Source: Sistotremastrum niveocremeum HHB9708
Lineage: Eukaryota; Basidiomycota; Agaricomycetes; Sistotremastrales; Sistotremastraceae
NCBI GenBank assembly: GCA_001630475.1
Contig: KV419399.1
Span: forward strand, 828,552-892,551
Direction: 5' to 3'
Length of the DNA stretch: 64,000 bases
The translations under genes and the position numbers were made by a program. Below the pieces are notes generated by a model that was not told the origin of the DNA, searched no databases, and saw nothing but the letters and a program-made list of their open reading frames with translations. Shown piece by piece: positions 13,101 through 22,907 of this stretch (position 1 is the first letter of the stretch; every line of letters starts with the position of its first letter).

Positions 13101-13788
13101 TGTTGAGCGGGATTTTGTTAGACTTACTTTTACGAACTGAAGTCTGCGCTTTATAGATCCAGCGTCTGCAGCGAACGATAAAGTCGATTGAAGTCGGGAG
13201 GCAAGGGGAAGGTTGGGTTTCGGACTCCGCTGCCGTTCCTGCCGTTCCGAGGGCGGTGCCGGGATTGCCGAATTCGTGATCCAGCGTCTACGCGGAAGCA
13301 TTTTCTGTGATGCTGTTCCGATAGACTCCGTGCGAACGAGTCTCGAGTGGCCAATCGGATGCGCGACCGACCTTCTTAAGATGTGCCCTGCCGAAGAACG
13401 TTCCGGCTGAATCCTACATCTTCATCTAAACTGTGCCTAACGTTCCCTTTGCAAGAACTGCCAAAGTCTCGACTCTCTACGAAATGATCCGCAAATCTAT
13501 GTTCATCAACACTCGTGACTAGCAACTTTATGGAACTTCCCTTCACATGTCACGGAGGCACGAATTCTCCTGGTGAAAGCTCGTACACAGGAGGCATCCA
13601 GTTCCTGGACCGACGTCGAAAACAACAAGTCAAGTCGGAACAGCGCGGAAGATGAAACTCGAACGGCGCCTTCGAGGCTTGGCTAAGCCCACAGTACTCA
13701 ACGAGAAAGGTATAAATTACTTATGACGAACTTGCGAACTCACAACATCCATTGCACAAACATCCCAAACATCTATCCAGCCCCTATT
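13101..13788. promoter_or_regulatory. Shared divergent promoter region
   Basis: The 688 bases separate the start of the large minus-strand gene from the start of the plus-strand membrane protein gene, so both promoters must lie here. A TATA-like TATAAAT occurs about 80 bases before the plus-strand ATG (near 13710). The first 200 bases stay open in frame with the large gene but are more likely its 5' leader. No repeat was seen. Confidence 0.55.
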
Positions 13789-15718
13789 ATGTCTATTCAA
13801 ACTGTCGACCCCGCCGATGGCGCAGCCAAGTTCTTGCAGGACCTTTGCTACAATCCCGTCCTCCGCAAGACTTTCCAGGCCGACACCACCAGTGTTCCCG
13901 TCAATCAGAGGACGACTAAAATCGACGCCCTCCTCGCACCTTATGGTTGCACAACCGGCGATCTTCAAGGCGGATATCAAAGTGAGCTTACCTTCCATTT
14001 TTGCGCTAGTCAATTATTGAAAGGGGTCAAATAGGATTCTTATTTACGTCAACTGTTGCCTGGCAGTCTGTTTACATCGTTCATCCCACCGGTGTGGGAA
14101 ACGATCACGACTCCCATACAATCACTATTATTGGGTCCAAATCCAACAGCATCACCGTCTTTTACGAGCAGACCAACATCGCCGGTCTTACGAATGGATT
14201 CCCTGGACCCGTCACCTGGACTTCAAAGCAGGACGGCAAGACCAATGCACCTGTGAACGGTTCCATTACGTTCAAATACGACAATTCAGACAGCGGCGAT
14301 GATTCCGTCGGCAATCGTATCATGCATGCCAAATTCTGGGCTGATGGCGAAGATGAACCCGATGAAGATACTCACGTGGGAGGAGACTTCTTCGATGATA
14401 TTCAACGCTTTGACGGGACATATGACACAGTGTTCGTGACATTTTGACATGTGATCGAGATCAGGGGACTTACTCCTTAATATTATAGCAAGACTGTCTA
14501 TCCCGATAACGGCGGTAATCCAGTCAAGAATGCTGACCTTGACGTGAAGGTCGAGGTCACTGTTCGAGGCAATCTTCCGGGACAGTCTCGTGCTAGTCTG
14601 AAAGTGCGAAAGCACGAGGATACGGGCGACTATACTACTCTTATCGCCGACACTCCTGCCCCACAAGATACTGTCTCATGGTCGAAAGATGATGACAAGG
14701 ACGTCAAATTCACCGACGATAATAAAAGTGAGTTATCTTGCACGCCAGTCAAGCGCACGTTTGCTCACCGATCGATCATAGATTGGAGACAAGGCTATCT
14801 GAACTTCACATGGCAATACGATGCGTAAGTATGCTCGCTGAATCTTGACGTCTTGTACTGACGATTGTGCAGCGGAGATCCGGATAAAAAGATCGACCCT
14901 CGTCTCGTTCGTCAACTTCAAGGAGCTGTCTACGATCAGGACCTCGATCAATCGATTGTGATCTCTGGGTCTCAGGACACTCCAGTAAGTGCTCAGTCTA
15001 TGCCGTAACAATTCGACATTGACAAGTCCATGTAGGACGTGCCGGAAGACGTAAGCCGAGTATGGGCAATCTTAGTCGGAGTTGTGGGCACCGGCCTTCC
15101 CTTCTTTTTGATGGGAGCCGTGCTCTTCAAAGCCGTCCAGAAGCTAGTCGAATATATCAAGCAAAGGAGGGAGAATTCGAAGAAGAAAGATCCCACTGAA
15201 GAAGATTTAAAGAAGGAAGACGCTGCGGGAGATGGTGTCGCTGCTTCGACTTCGACGTTCTCTAAGAGGGATATCGCGGAGAAGATGCCTGATAGGGATT
15301 CGCGTGAGACTTGGGAGGATCTTGAGGATGGTCAAGGACATCCCAGAAGGACTCCGGAAGGAAATCCGATCTTCGAGGTACGAGTCTTGGATGACCAATT
15401 TCTCCGATCCTAGAGCTAAAAAGAGCTAAAAATTGTCCCCAGAATCCCATTCATCCCGATCCGAACGAGGGTGTTACACAAATTGACAACGACGAAGGCG
15501 ATATCGAGTTCGAGCTCGTCAACAATCGCGGCAGGCCCCCTGCTGATCTCGACACTGTTCCTGTCATCGCACGTCCCGAGGTCGGAAAGAATCAGATTAA
15601 GATCGAAGTGGCTGAGATTTCCGGTCGATTTTATAAGTTGGAAGAAAGAGGGGGCGAGCTTCATGCTATCGTCATTCACTCGGATGGAGAACCTATCATC
15701 GAGCATGGGGAGAAATAA
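13789..15718 (+). CDS. Uncharacterised single-pass membrane protein
   Basis: Seven exons: 13789-13981, 14035 to about 14430, about 14490-14727, 14782-14824, 14873-14984, 15035-15377 and 15443-15718, joining in phase to a TAA. The product is about 530 residues. The N-terminal 60 residues look helical (AAKFLQDLCYNPVLRK). Two beta-rich segments follow, then a hydrophobic transmembrane stretch near 15062-15130 (WAILVGVVGTGLPFFLMGAVL) and a charged Lys/Glu-rich tail (RRENSKKKDPTEEDLKKED), the usual look of a single-pass protein with a cytosolic tail. There is no signal peptide. The divergent large gene suggests co-expression. The second intron donor is ambiguous (near 14430). I do not recognise the family. 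Confidence 0.8.
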
Positions 15719-16274
15719 TAGAGCCGTGATACTAGTTGGAGTCGTGTTGTGTTACCTTCTAACCAAAGAATCAGATCATTCCTGCTTTGGCCTGTCAAAG
15801 ATGAACAACTTGATGATGAAATTGATCAGCAATACTGTAAGGCACCGATCAAGGAAAACGAAGAAGCTTTTGGACAACAAAGCCAAACATGCGTTCCGAA
15901 TCTCCCGTTATGTCCGACGGTACTGTACAGTGCTCACCTTTTACGGCTCATACCTGGATCTGCGTAGAATGCTCCTTGCGTCACTCTTGCTTGATATTCG
16001 TCCCTTGATCAACGTGCCTGTGGGGCTGTGCGTTCATTGAACTAACCAGAACTGGATGATTTTACTATTGGATCCGGATTGAACGTAGACATAATTAGCT
16101 TGATTATTTATACGGTAGTACTTTAACATAGCGATCTATACCATTCCTGTACACCAACGTTCTCTGCAACTTCCGCCCAGGGGCCTCAGTCTAGTCACCG
16201 TCGCTCTGTCCTACGGGTTCACTGCAAACACGTATTTCTTCGATGCATCCCCCAATTTATCCATTGTCATTCCT
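15719..16274. other. Intergenic between convergent genes
   Basis: The 556 bases lie between the stops of two converging genes, so they are 3' UTRs and terminators. Open frames here are short and overlap the coding exon of the upstream gene in another frame. No repeat or RNA gene seen. Confidence 0.5.
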
Positions 16275-17270
16275 TTAAAACGGATAGCCCGGGGGCACCC
16301 GCAATTTCTTGTTGAAAGGTTCCAACAGCGCATGTTCAGCAGCCCACTCATTGATAGCATCAAAATTTCGACAAGTATGAACACTATCGAAATGAGGCCA
16401 GACTTGATGTTTGAGATCGCTCCATTGGAAGACGTTGGGAGTGATATCGACGGTACACATGACGCTTTCGCGGAGGATATTGATGCAGTGATCTGTGTGA
16501 TCGAACGGTGTTGGATCGCCTTCGAGGATGGGTTCGCCGAGGTGCATGTGGCCGTATCTTTCGGGGGAGAGGGCTTTTCGGAGATGGTTCTGTTCGATGA
16601 TAAGTTAAAATTCGATGAGTAGGGAGTGCAGGATGACGCACCAGACAATGAAGTTGGTGGTAGACTTCTAGGACCACAAGAGAGTGCGATTCGTCCCCAG
16701 CTATCCTTTCGGTCCAATTCGCCATCTTCGCCGCGTCTTCGTTGGGGATGCGCGTCATTCCGACTGCAAGAAAGAACGGTATAGTTGAATTAGAACTGCG
16801 GATGAGGAAGCTGAACGAGTCAAGATGACTTACCGGGATACAGAGCATCCCATGCACGATCAGTTTCGTCCGTAGGAGGTCCGTGATAGATCGTCCGAAC
16901 ACCAAGCTCAGTGAATGTCCGTCGTTCATATCTGACAACTTCTTGAGCAGGCGCTATACAAATGTCTCTGGTGAGACCCCAGAGATTTCAAGGGAACGAG
17001 CGATTACTAACAGTATACGGGTTGAGCACCGATCCAGGGAATATAATGGAAAGGCGCAGAGGGGGGTGGTTGTTTGCGATATACGAGAAGAATAGCAATC
17101 ATGAAGATGAAGTTCAAGACCACTGATAGGAGGAACGCAGCGGACCATCCCGTTCGTTGGGAGGTGGGTTTACGGAGGATAAGTGTGTGGTCGACATGTC
17201 CTTTCTCGAACTCTTCGGAATCTTTGTAGGGACGAGTATCTTGAACGAGAGCGCGATAGTGAGCGGACAT
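16275..17270 (-). CDS. UstYa/DUF3328-family oxidase, probable RiPP-crosslinking enzyme
   Basis: Four exons (17270-17012, 16953-16834, 16763-16642, 16589-16275) sum to 816 bases: 271 residues and a TAA, normal for the family. A cytosolic N-terminus is followed by one membrane anchor at residues 42-63. Then comes the family hallmark YSPAQEVV and two HxxHC motifs, HQLHC at 162-166 and HTDHC at 198-202, thought to bind copper, and near the end the family-typical HTCRNFD. UstYa enzymes of ustiloxin, phomopsin and asperipin pathways oxidatively crosslink Tyr side chains of ribosomal peptides in the secretory pathway. The gene lies head-to-head with the Tyr-repeat precursor at 19031, its likely substrate. 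The first intron uses donor GTTAGT; the nearby GTATAC would put a stop in frame. Family identity is firm, the substrate is inferred. Confidence 0.93.
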
Positions 17271-18234
17271 TGTGGTGATGGTATGGTGATGGGGGAGAGG
17301 GTGTAACGTGTCCTTGAACTGAGACGAGGTTGAAGAGGAGGAATGAGAATGCGTGCGAAGCTTTTGGTTTGGGTTGTTGGCAAGAGACGTGGTGCAGAGA
17401 TAAGCTCGTAGACTATGATAAAGCTTTAGAAGAGGCCATGACAGAGTAAGGTACGAAAGAAACGCACTTGTCCATGTGCTTGAGGTTCGTCCGATTCGTA
17501 GCACGCAACCTGTTAGGGCAGGATCAACCGTAATTCATGGCCCTTTGAATTACGACGGGTGTGTAAATCATTCATCGACGAGATTTGGTATAGCGGTGGT
17601 ATAAGCCAATGAATTGTGGGAAGGCTTTAGAAATCTCCAGGTACCAACAAGAATCTCTTTCTGGTGTACAAGGCCACTTCTGTATATCACAGAGCACGAA
17701 ATGTTGGAGGGGAAGCAATGCGGCGAAGAATAACAGAAGGCGGTCAATCGTCTTATTCAGTCTCAGTAGTAAGCCGGAATAACAGTGCGCGATCTAGCTC
17801 ACCATATTTCGATATTCCTGCCCATTATCTCCCTCTGAGAAAGCCGCACTCGGATGAAATAGACTTCAAACGCTTCGATGCCATAATTCCAAGCTCGTAG
17901 AAGCGTTACTAACGCTGGAGTTAGCCTTGAGGAAGTCTTCCTTTTTTTTGAAATATCTTCTTTCGGAGTTCTCCTGCTGCACAGTAAGATACTTCCCATT
18001 GGAAAGAAGCGTTTCACTCGCCATCGATATACCAAAGCACGAAGTTCATCACGAAGGGTTGTCCGGCAATTCCCTTCCTACTATCCTAGAGCTCCACGTC
18101 ACTCGGGTTCCAGTTCCGGAAGCAAATTAGCGCCGAGTCGAATTTGATCGATTTGATCTTGACGACAACTCCCCGTTTCAACTCAGGAACTTGTTCAAGA
18201 ATTCACGTTAATTATTCATCATACTCATTTTTGT
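17271..18234. promoter_or_regulatory. Intergenic upstream of the UstYa-type gene
   Basis: The part nearest 17270 must contain the promoter of the oxidase gene; its open frame continues upstream to 17504, but the initiating ATG at 17270 fits the family N-terminus better. Beyond that only short open frames of 60-80 codons occur, with no recognisable domain, repeat or RNA. Confidence 0.4.
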
Positions 18235-18853
18235 TCATGTGATGGATATCGGACTTCTCCCCGATTTCTCTCGAATCCCACAAACTCGAGGATTCTCATG
18301 ATCATCGAGTGCCATCAACAGATCATGACACCCATGTGGGAAATCACTGAGAACTTGAAGGTATTTACAGTAATACCTTCTTGTCCTTCTGGCTGGCAGA
18401 AGTGAAATAGACGCCGAGAAGCTTGACGTCAAATTGATTGCCTTCTCAAAGGCGCCCTGAACGCAAGGTAAATCACTTCTATTTTTGGGGTCTGACATCG
18501 GTGCCTGACTGGCCGCTCGTTCTACAGTGCCTATGATCACATAAAGATTTTCCAGCAGCCATCGCCCTAGAGTACATCCTACACCACGGAACATATGGAA
18601 TATATCTGATGTCATCGATGTATTCTCCGACACGGTGGGATTGTCTTTGCAATATCTCCAGGGCCCTATCGCAGTCGGATCGCGCCATGCAGTTTCGAGC
18701 TGTTGAGCAGGTGCTTTCACTGGTGATGTTATCGAAGTCCACGGAAGCTGCGATTCCCTGGGTACCATGTGCCAGTGGGATTTGGAGATGGGGCGTGTCA
18801 TCGAAGCTTCCGCGCGTTTGCAAGGTACACCGACAACTGGAGAGACATGTCAC
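18235..18853 (-). pseudogene. Possible decayed small Cys-containing protein gene
   Basis: Two overlapping open frames on the minus strand together look protein-like. The first (from 18853) has a Cys-spaced stretch with NCMARSDCDRALEILQRQ; the second (from about 18600 down to 18235) continues with GCTLGRWLLEN and later CVQGAFEKAINLTSS. They differ by one frame and I found no GT-AG intron that joins them, which suggests a frameshift or a chance pair. No signal peptide is evident. The position between oxidase and precursor makes it worth noting, but support is weak. Confidence 0.25.
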
Positions 18854-18927
18854 ACTGGAACTGGAGGTCCATTCAGGCTATTGCACTCTCAACTTTGTCA
18901 TCGGACAAGCTCATGTGTCCAGTAGCA

Positions 18928-18935
18928 TATAAATA
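18928..18935 (+). promoter_or_regulatory. TATA box of the repeat precursor gene
   Basis: TATAAATA lies 96 bases before the ATG at 19031. The sequence between is strongly CT-rich (repeated CTCTTCCAAC), a usual feature of highly expressed fungal genes. Confidence 0.7.
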
Positions 18936-19030
18936 CAGGACACTCGCTCGTCTTTCAGCATCCTTCACCGGACACCTTCATCCACTCAACTCTTCCAACT
19001 CTTCCAACCTCTCCAACCACTTCCACAACA

Positions 19031-20715
19031 ATGTCTATCAAATCTCTCCTCCCCATGCTCCTCCTCCTCAGCGTCTGCGGGGTCTCAGCTCTGCCGGCTG
19101 CCAAAGCGCCTTCCAAGCGCGTCCTCGTCGCGTCACCCGACACTGAAGATTCTCTCGGTGAGAATATTCTTGACTTCAGAGAAAATTTAATCCTGACAAT
19201 GAGATTTAGGAGTCTACAGTGGATACGGTGGTCAAGCGAAGCGCGCCATCGCTCCCAGTCCCGATACCGAAGAATCTCTCGGTGTCTACTCTGGCTACGG
19301 CGGCGAAGCCAAGCGCGCCCTGTCTCCCGACACCGAAGAATCCCTTGGTGTGTACTCCGACTACGAGAGTCAAGCCAAGCGCTCCATCCAGCCCGATACT
19401 GAGGACGGTCTCGGTGTCTACTCTGGCTATGGAGGACAAGCCAAACGCACTGTCACGTCCGATGCCGATGAATCTCTTGGGGTGTATTCCGGCTACGGTG
19501 GTGAAGCAAAGCGTGCCATCGCTCCCAGTCCTGACACCGAGGAGTCTCTCGGTGAGTAACTCCTCCACTTCAGCGAAGCCCCAGTACTAAGAATGAATTC
19601 TAGGTGTCTACTCTGGTTACGGAGGACAAGCCAAACGCGCCATCGCCCCCACTCCCGATTCTGAGGAGTCCCTCGGTGTCTACTCCGGCTACGGAGGACA
19701 AGCCAAACGTGGCATTTCTCCCAATCCCGTCACCGAAGATTCTCTCGGTGAGTATATTCTTCCCTTCAGAAGATACGCAGTCCTGATATGAAATTCAGGT
19801 GTCTACAGCGGATATGGCGGACAAGCCAAACGCGTCATTTCACCTGACACCGAAGAGTCGCTCGGAGCTTACTCCGGGTACGAGAGTCAAGCCAAACGCG
19901 CTATCACTCCCGATGCCGACGAGTCCCTCGGTGTCTACAGTGGCTACGGTGGACAAGCGAAGCGTGCCATAACCTCCGATGCCGACGAGTCTCTCGGCGT
20001 ATATTCGGGTTATGGCGGCGAAGCCAAGCGTGCCCTGTCTCCCGACACTGAAGAATCTCTCGGTGTTTACTCCGGCTACGAAAGTCAAGCTAAACGCGCC
20101 ATCATCACTCCCGATACCGAAGATTCCCTCGGTGCATACTCCGGCTATGGTGGTCAGGCCAAACGTACCATTTCTGCAGACACCGAGGAATCTCTTGGGG
20201 TGTACTCTGGCTACGAGAGTCAAGCCAAACGAGCCATCATCACTCCCGATACCGAAGATTCTCTCGGAGTGTACGCCGGCTACGAGAACCAAGCCAAACG
20301 TGCCATCTCTTCCGATACTGAGGAGTCCCTCGGCGTCTACAGTGGCTATGGCGGTCAAGCCAAGCGTGCCATCATCACTCCCGATACCGAAGATTCCCTC
20401 GGTGCATACTCTGGCTACGGTCAAGATAAGCGTGCCATCTCTCCCAGTCCCGATACTGAGGACTCCCTTGGTGTGTACGCTGGATACGGTGGTCAGGCCA
20501 AGCGTACCATCTCCCCCGATACCGAGGAATCTCTCGGTGTCTATGCTGGCTATGAGAATCAGGCCAAGCGCACTATCACTCCCGACACGGAAGACTCTCT
20601 TGGCGTCTACGCTGGCTATGGTGGTCAAGACAAGCGTGCCATCACCCCCGATACCGAAGACTCCCTCGGTGCCTACAGCGGCTATGGCGGTCAAGCCAAA
20701 CGCTCCAGCGCATGA
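19031..20715 (+). CDS. Secreted Kex2-processed repeat precursor, candidate dikaritin-type RiPP precursor
   Basis: Four exons (19031-19157, 19210-19551, 19604-19747, 19799-20715) encode 509 residues. Residues 1-20 are a signal peptide (LLPMLLLLSVCGVSA), followed by LPAAKAPSKR and 21 tandem units of 22-24 residues, ending in Ser-Ser-Ala. Each unit has an acidic spacer ending in Leu-Gly (typically PDTEESLG), then a core such as VYSGYGGQA and a Lys-Arg site for Kex2. Both tyrosines of Tyr-x-x-Tyr are kept in all 21 units: 16 YSGY, four YAGY, one YSDY. Gly-Gly after the second Tyr varies to Glu-Ser or Glu-Asn. Such precursors feed UstYa enzymes in ustiloxin and asperipin pathways, and a UstYa-type gene is divergent next door. 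An uncyclised pheromone-like or wall peptide is the alternative. The precursor class is clear, the modification is inferred. Confidence 0.9.
19158..19209 (+). other. Intron 1 of the repeat precursor, inside unit 1
   Basis: A 52-base GT-AG intron after the first base of the Gly codon of Ser-Leu-Gly, immediately before the Val-Tyr of the core. It shares GTGAG, a TATTCTT-like word and ACTTCAG with the other two introns. Confidence 0.9.
19552..19603 (+). other. Intron 2 of the repeat precursor, inside unit 6
   Basis: A 52-base GT-AG intron at the same codon and phase as intron 1, with internal ACTTCAG at the same distance from the donor. A TACTAA branch-point-like word precedes the acceptor. Confidence 0.9.
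19748..19798 (+). other. Intron 3 of the repeat precursor, inside unit 8
   Basis: A 51-base GT-AG intron at the same codon and phase as introns 1 and 2. It is closely similar to intron 1 along its length (GTGAGTATATTCTT at the start, CCTGA and ATGA words before the acceptor). Confidence 0.9.
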
Positions 20716-21327
20716 ATTGCGTACATCTTAGTAAGCTTTCTTCTCTCGCTTTACACCCACATATCTGACTTGCATCTTTCAGAAACTACTTTAGACCAAA
20801 AATACGTTTAATCGGCATCTTTCCTCGTGCACATATACGTAGTGCCTCCCGATGTATCTGTACCTGTAATCGCTTAGAATTCTATTCGTTTCTCCCCTTT
20901 ATTTCTTGCCATAATCCCGGCTAGCTCATGCAATCGACAGTAGGCTCACGGCAAAGTCATTCCGTAGGAGGGGCAAGCATCAAATCACCCTTTTCGATGT
21001 TGCGCGAGTGATTTAGCAAACCAAATTTTCATAAATATCAGCGGTCATCTGCCATACTATGCATTGTCTGAGAGGTCCGACCTCATGCATGGCCGAATCG
21101 GACTGTTGTGAACCGGGACCATGGCTCCGGCCACATGTCACAGCGGCGTTTACTACCCCAGTTCTCCTTTGTTTTATCCCATACCGTTGCCTTGTCCTTG
21201 CAAGTACTCATTGGTATCTAGCACTCAAATTTTGCAGAAAGGTACACTTACAAGTCCCCTTCCTTTGAATTTATGCCTTTGTTTAATGCAATTTATTAAC
21301 CTCTTTGTCCGAAGCATACTCATAAGC
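20716..21327. other. 3' flank of the precursor gene and upstream region of the next gene
   Basis: About 610 bases. The first part is 3' UTR, possibly with an intron-like GT-AG stretch directly after the stop (20731 to about 20782). The second part contains upstream ATGs in frame with the gene at 21328, which leaves that start uncertain. No repeat found. Confidence 0.45.
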
Positions 21328-21962
21328 ATGGCATTGAAAGACCCGCCACCTCTATATTTTCTGAAGTCGTTGTTCACAAACGAAAGGCGATTCCGTATAT
21401 TCTATTCGAGGAATCGCGTAGCCTGGTATGGCTTCGTGATATTCGACACGGATCTTGTCAACGTCAACTCTGGATCTGGAACGGATGACATCCTGTGCGA
21501 TGAATATGGGTTTCCTTACCACTTCAAGTTATGGGGAGCGTTGACGGTAGACGATCTTCGACAATATCTGTGAGCTATTTTTGCTTGGATCTGAAATCGT
21601 TGCTCACTACATGTACTAGGCCGAAGAAAATAGATAAATATTTACCCACTTTGTCCGGCGCGCCGGTTGAGGACAACGATATCAGAGACATATATCCCAA
21701 ATCCCACGATTTGCTTCTTCCCGAAGACACTGAAGTCGATGTCGTCGAGGATATTATAGTGACCCCTCGTCATACGTACACTATAAGTTTTCTCGATGAT
21801 GAGACATCTAGGAAACCAATTCCTGGGAAAGAGTTGGAACCGGAGGTTTACAGAAAACTGAAGAAGAAAATCGATAAGATGGTCGAGCGACAGCAGATCA
21901 AAGCGGGGGAGAATGTTCCCTCGGGAATCAAAATCAGGATCAAGCTTCCAAAGGCTCAGTGA
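21328..21962 (+). CDS. Small uncharacterised protein
   Basis: Two exons joined by a short intron near 21571-21619 (donor GTGAGC, acceptor CTAG) give about 195 residues from the ATG at 21328 (MALKDPPPLYF). The N-terminal half is aromatic and rich in hydrophobics (RIFYSRNRVAWYGFVIFD); the C-terminal third is Lys-rich and probably helical (VYRKLKKKIDKMVERQQIK). There is no signal peptide from this start. The frame is open upstream to 21121, but that extension looks like UTR. It lies between the RiPP-like precursor and an ABCC transporter in the same orientation, so it could belong to the cluster; nothing in the sequence shows a function. Confidence 0.6.
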
Positions 21963-22907
21963 GATATCGGAGAAGACATGTGGATGGCCCCATTGGTTGT
22001 ATATCCATATCGGTTTTGGGATGCTTTGAGATTGTTTGACCTACAAGCTCTCTAGTTCCACGATGCTTGTCTTTGAATGTACAGGAACGGGACGCCAATG
22101 GTTCATCGCTCCACCTGCTCAGTAGTCAGTATAATAATAGTCGAAACCGAAGCGTCGAATTCGAAATTGAGGCATGCGGACTCCGTACGAAGAACAAGCC
22201 GTACGCGTCATTCAAGTTTTGGATTTTTCTTTGGGATGCCGCACGAAGCGAAGGTCCATGACAGCCCAATTCTTATGATTTCATAGCAGCGCAGCCCAAG
22301 AAAGGAAGGTGTCAAGCTCAAGTGCAGGCTCAAGTACAGGCTCGAAGAGTTCGGGTAAGAATCAAGCTTGGACTCAAGGCAAGAAGAGTTTTTGATCGTC
22401 ACGCCGTGACCGTGACTCAGCGCTCAGCGCTCATCTTTGGAGCCGACGACCTCGAAACCCTTTGCCCTAGCCCGAGTGCTATATCTACGAACCATGTGCC
22501 ACTTGATGGGCTGTGTAGATAATAACCAGGACGCCATTCCTGCCCCGGAGCCAGGCTGAAAGAAATTCGTGGTTGCGCCAATCCCAACGGCTCTCGATAA
22601 CCACACGGCCCGAACGTTCGCAGTGAGCGGCTTCCGAGAAGTTCCAATCAGGCTTCTTGTACTTGTGCGTCAGCTTCGTCTTTGATAGTGACCATACCTG
22701 ATGCTGCGCAGTTACCGTTCGACGAGTAGAAAAGGCGTTAGTTCTGTCACGGACGTGCGAATCTTGAATCCATGGATATAATGTATTCGTCGAACCAGCA
22801 ATCATTTGCCTGGGACATCACGGGTGCACACACCGAGGAGCTCGCGTGAGTCTGCTACATGGATCGCTTGCATATGCTGACAGCGTTTCGATAGTCCTGG
22901 ATTCTTC
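21963..22907. other. Intergenic, upstream of the first ABCC gene
   Basis: About 945 bases without a convincing gene. A patch at 22313-22380 repeats CAAGT/GGCTCAAG words (imperfect short tandem), and 22416-22434 is a GCGCTCAGCGCTCA direct repeat. Short frames occur on both strands with no domain. The ABCC promoter should be in the last few hundred bases. Confidence 0.4.

Larger units (their letters stand above)
19121..20703 (+). repeat. Coding tandem array of 21 peptide units
   Basis: Twenty-one units of 66-72 coding bases, three of them interrupted by an intron. The units differ at many synonymous positions, so the amino-acid pattern is kept while the DNA has drifted. The least variable positions are Leu-Gly before the core, the two tyrosines and the Lys-Arg. 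Unit 17 is shortened to GQD and unit 20 has Gln-Asp in place of Gln-Ala before Lys-Arg. Confidence 0.95.

Noticed and set aside
13789-13981. N-terminal domain of the membrane protein considered as a Nif11-like RiPP leader
   Set aside because: Only a loose helical resemblance; the rest of the protein is a 500-residue membrane protein, not a precursor.
15471-16040. Plus-strand frame of 189 codons overlapping the end of the membrane protein gene
   Set aside because: It lies in another frame over a phase-confirmed exon and its 3' UTR; no domain.
19840-20694. Minus-strand open frame of 284 codons opposite the precursor
   Set aside because: Its repetitive translation is the reverse complement of the plus-strand repeat units; no start context, introns or domain support it.
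19121-20703. Repeat array considered as CRISPR or non-coding satellite
   Set aside because: Units are coding, vary mostly at synonymous positions, and lie in a spliced secreted protein of a eukaryote.
19979-20731. Second plus-strand frame of 250 codons through the repeats
   Set aside because: An out-of-frame shadow of the repeat array, with no signal peptide and no dibasic pattern.
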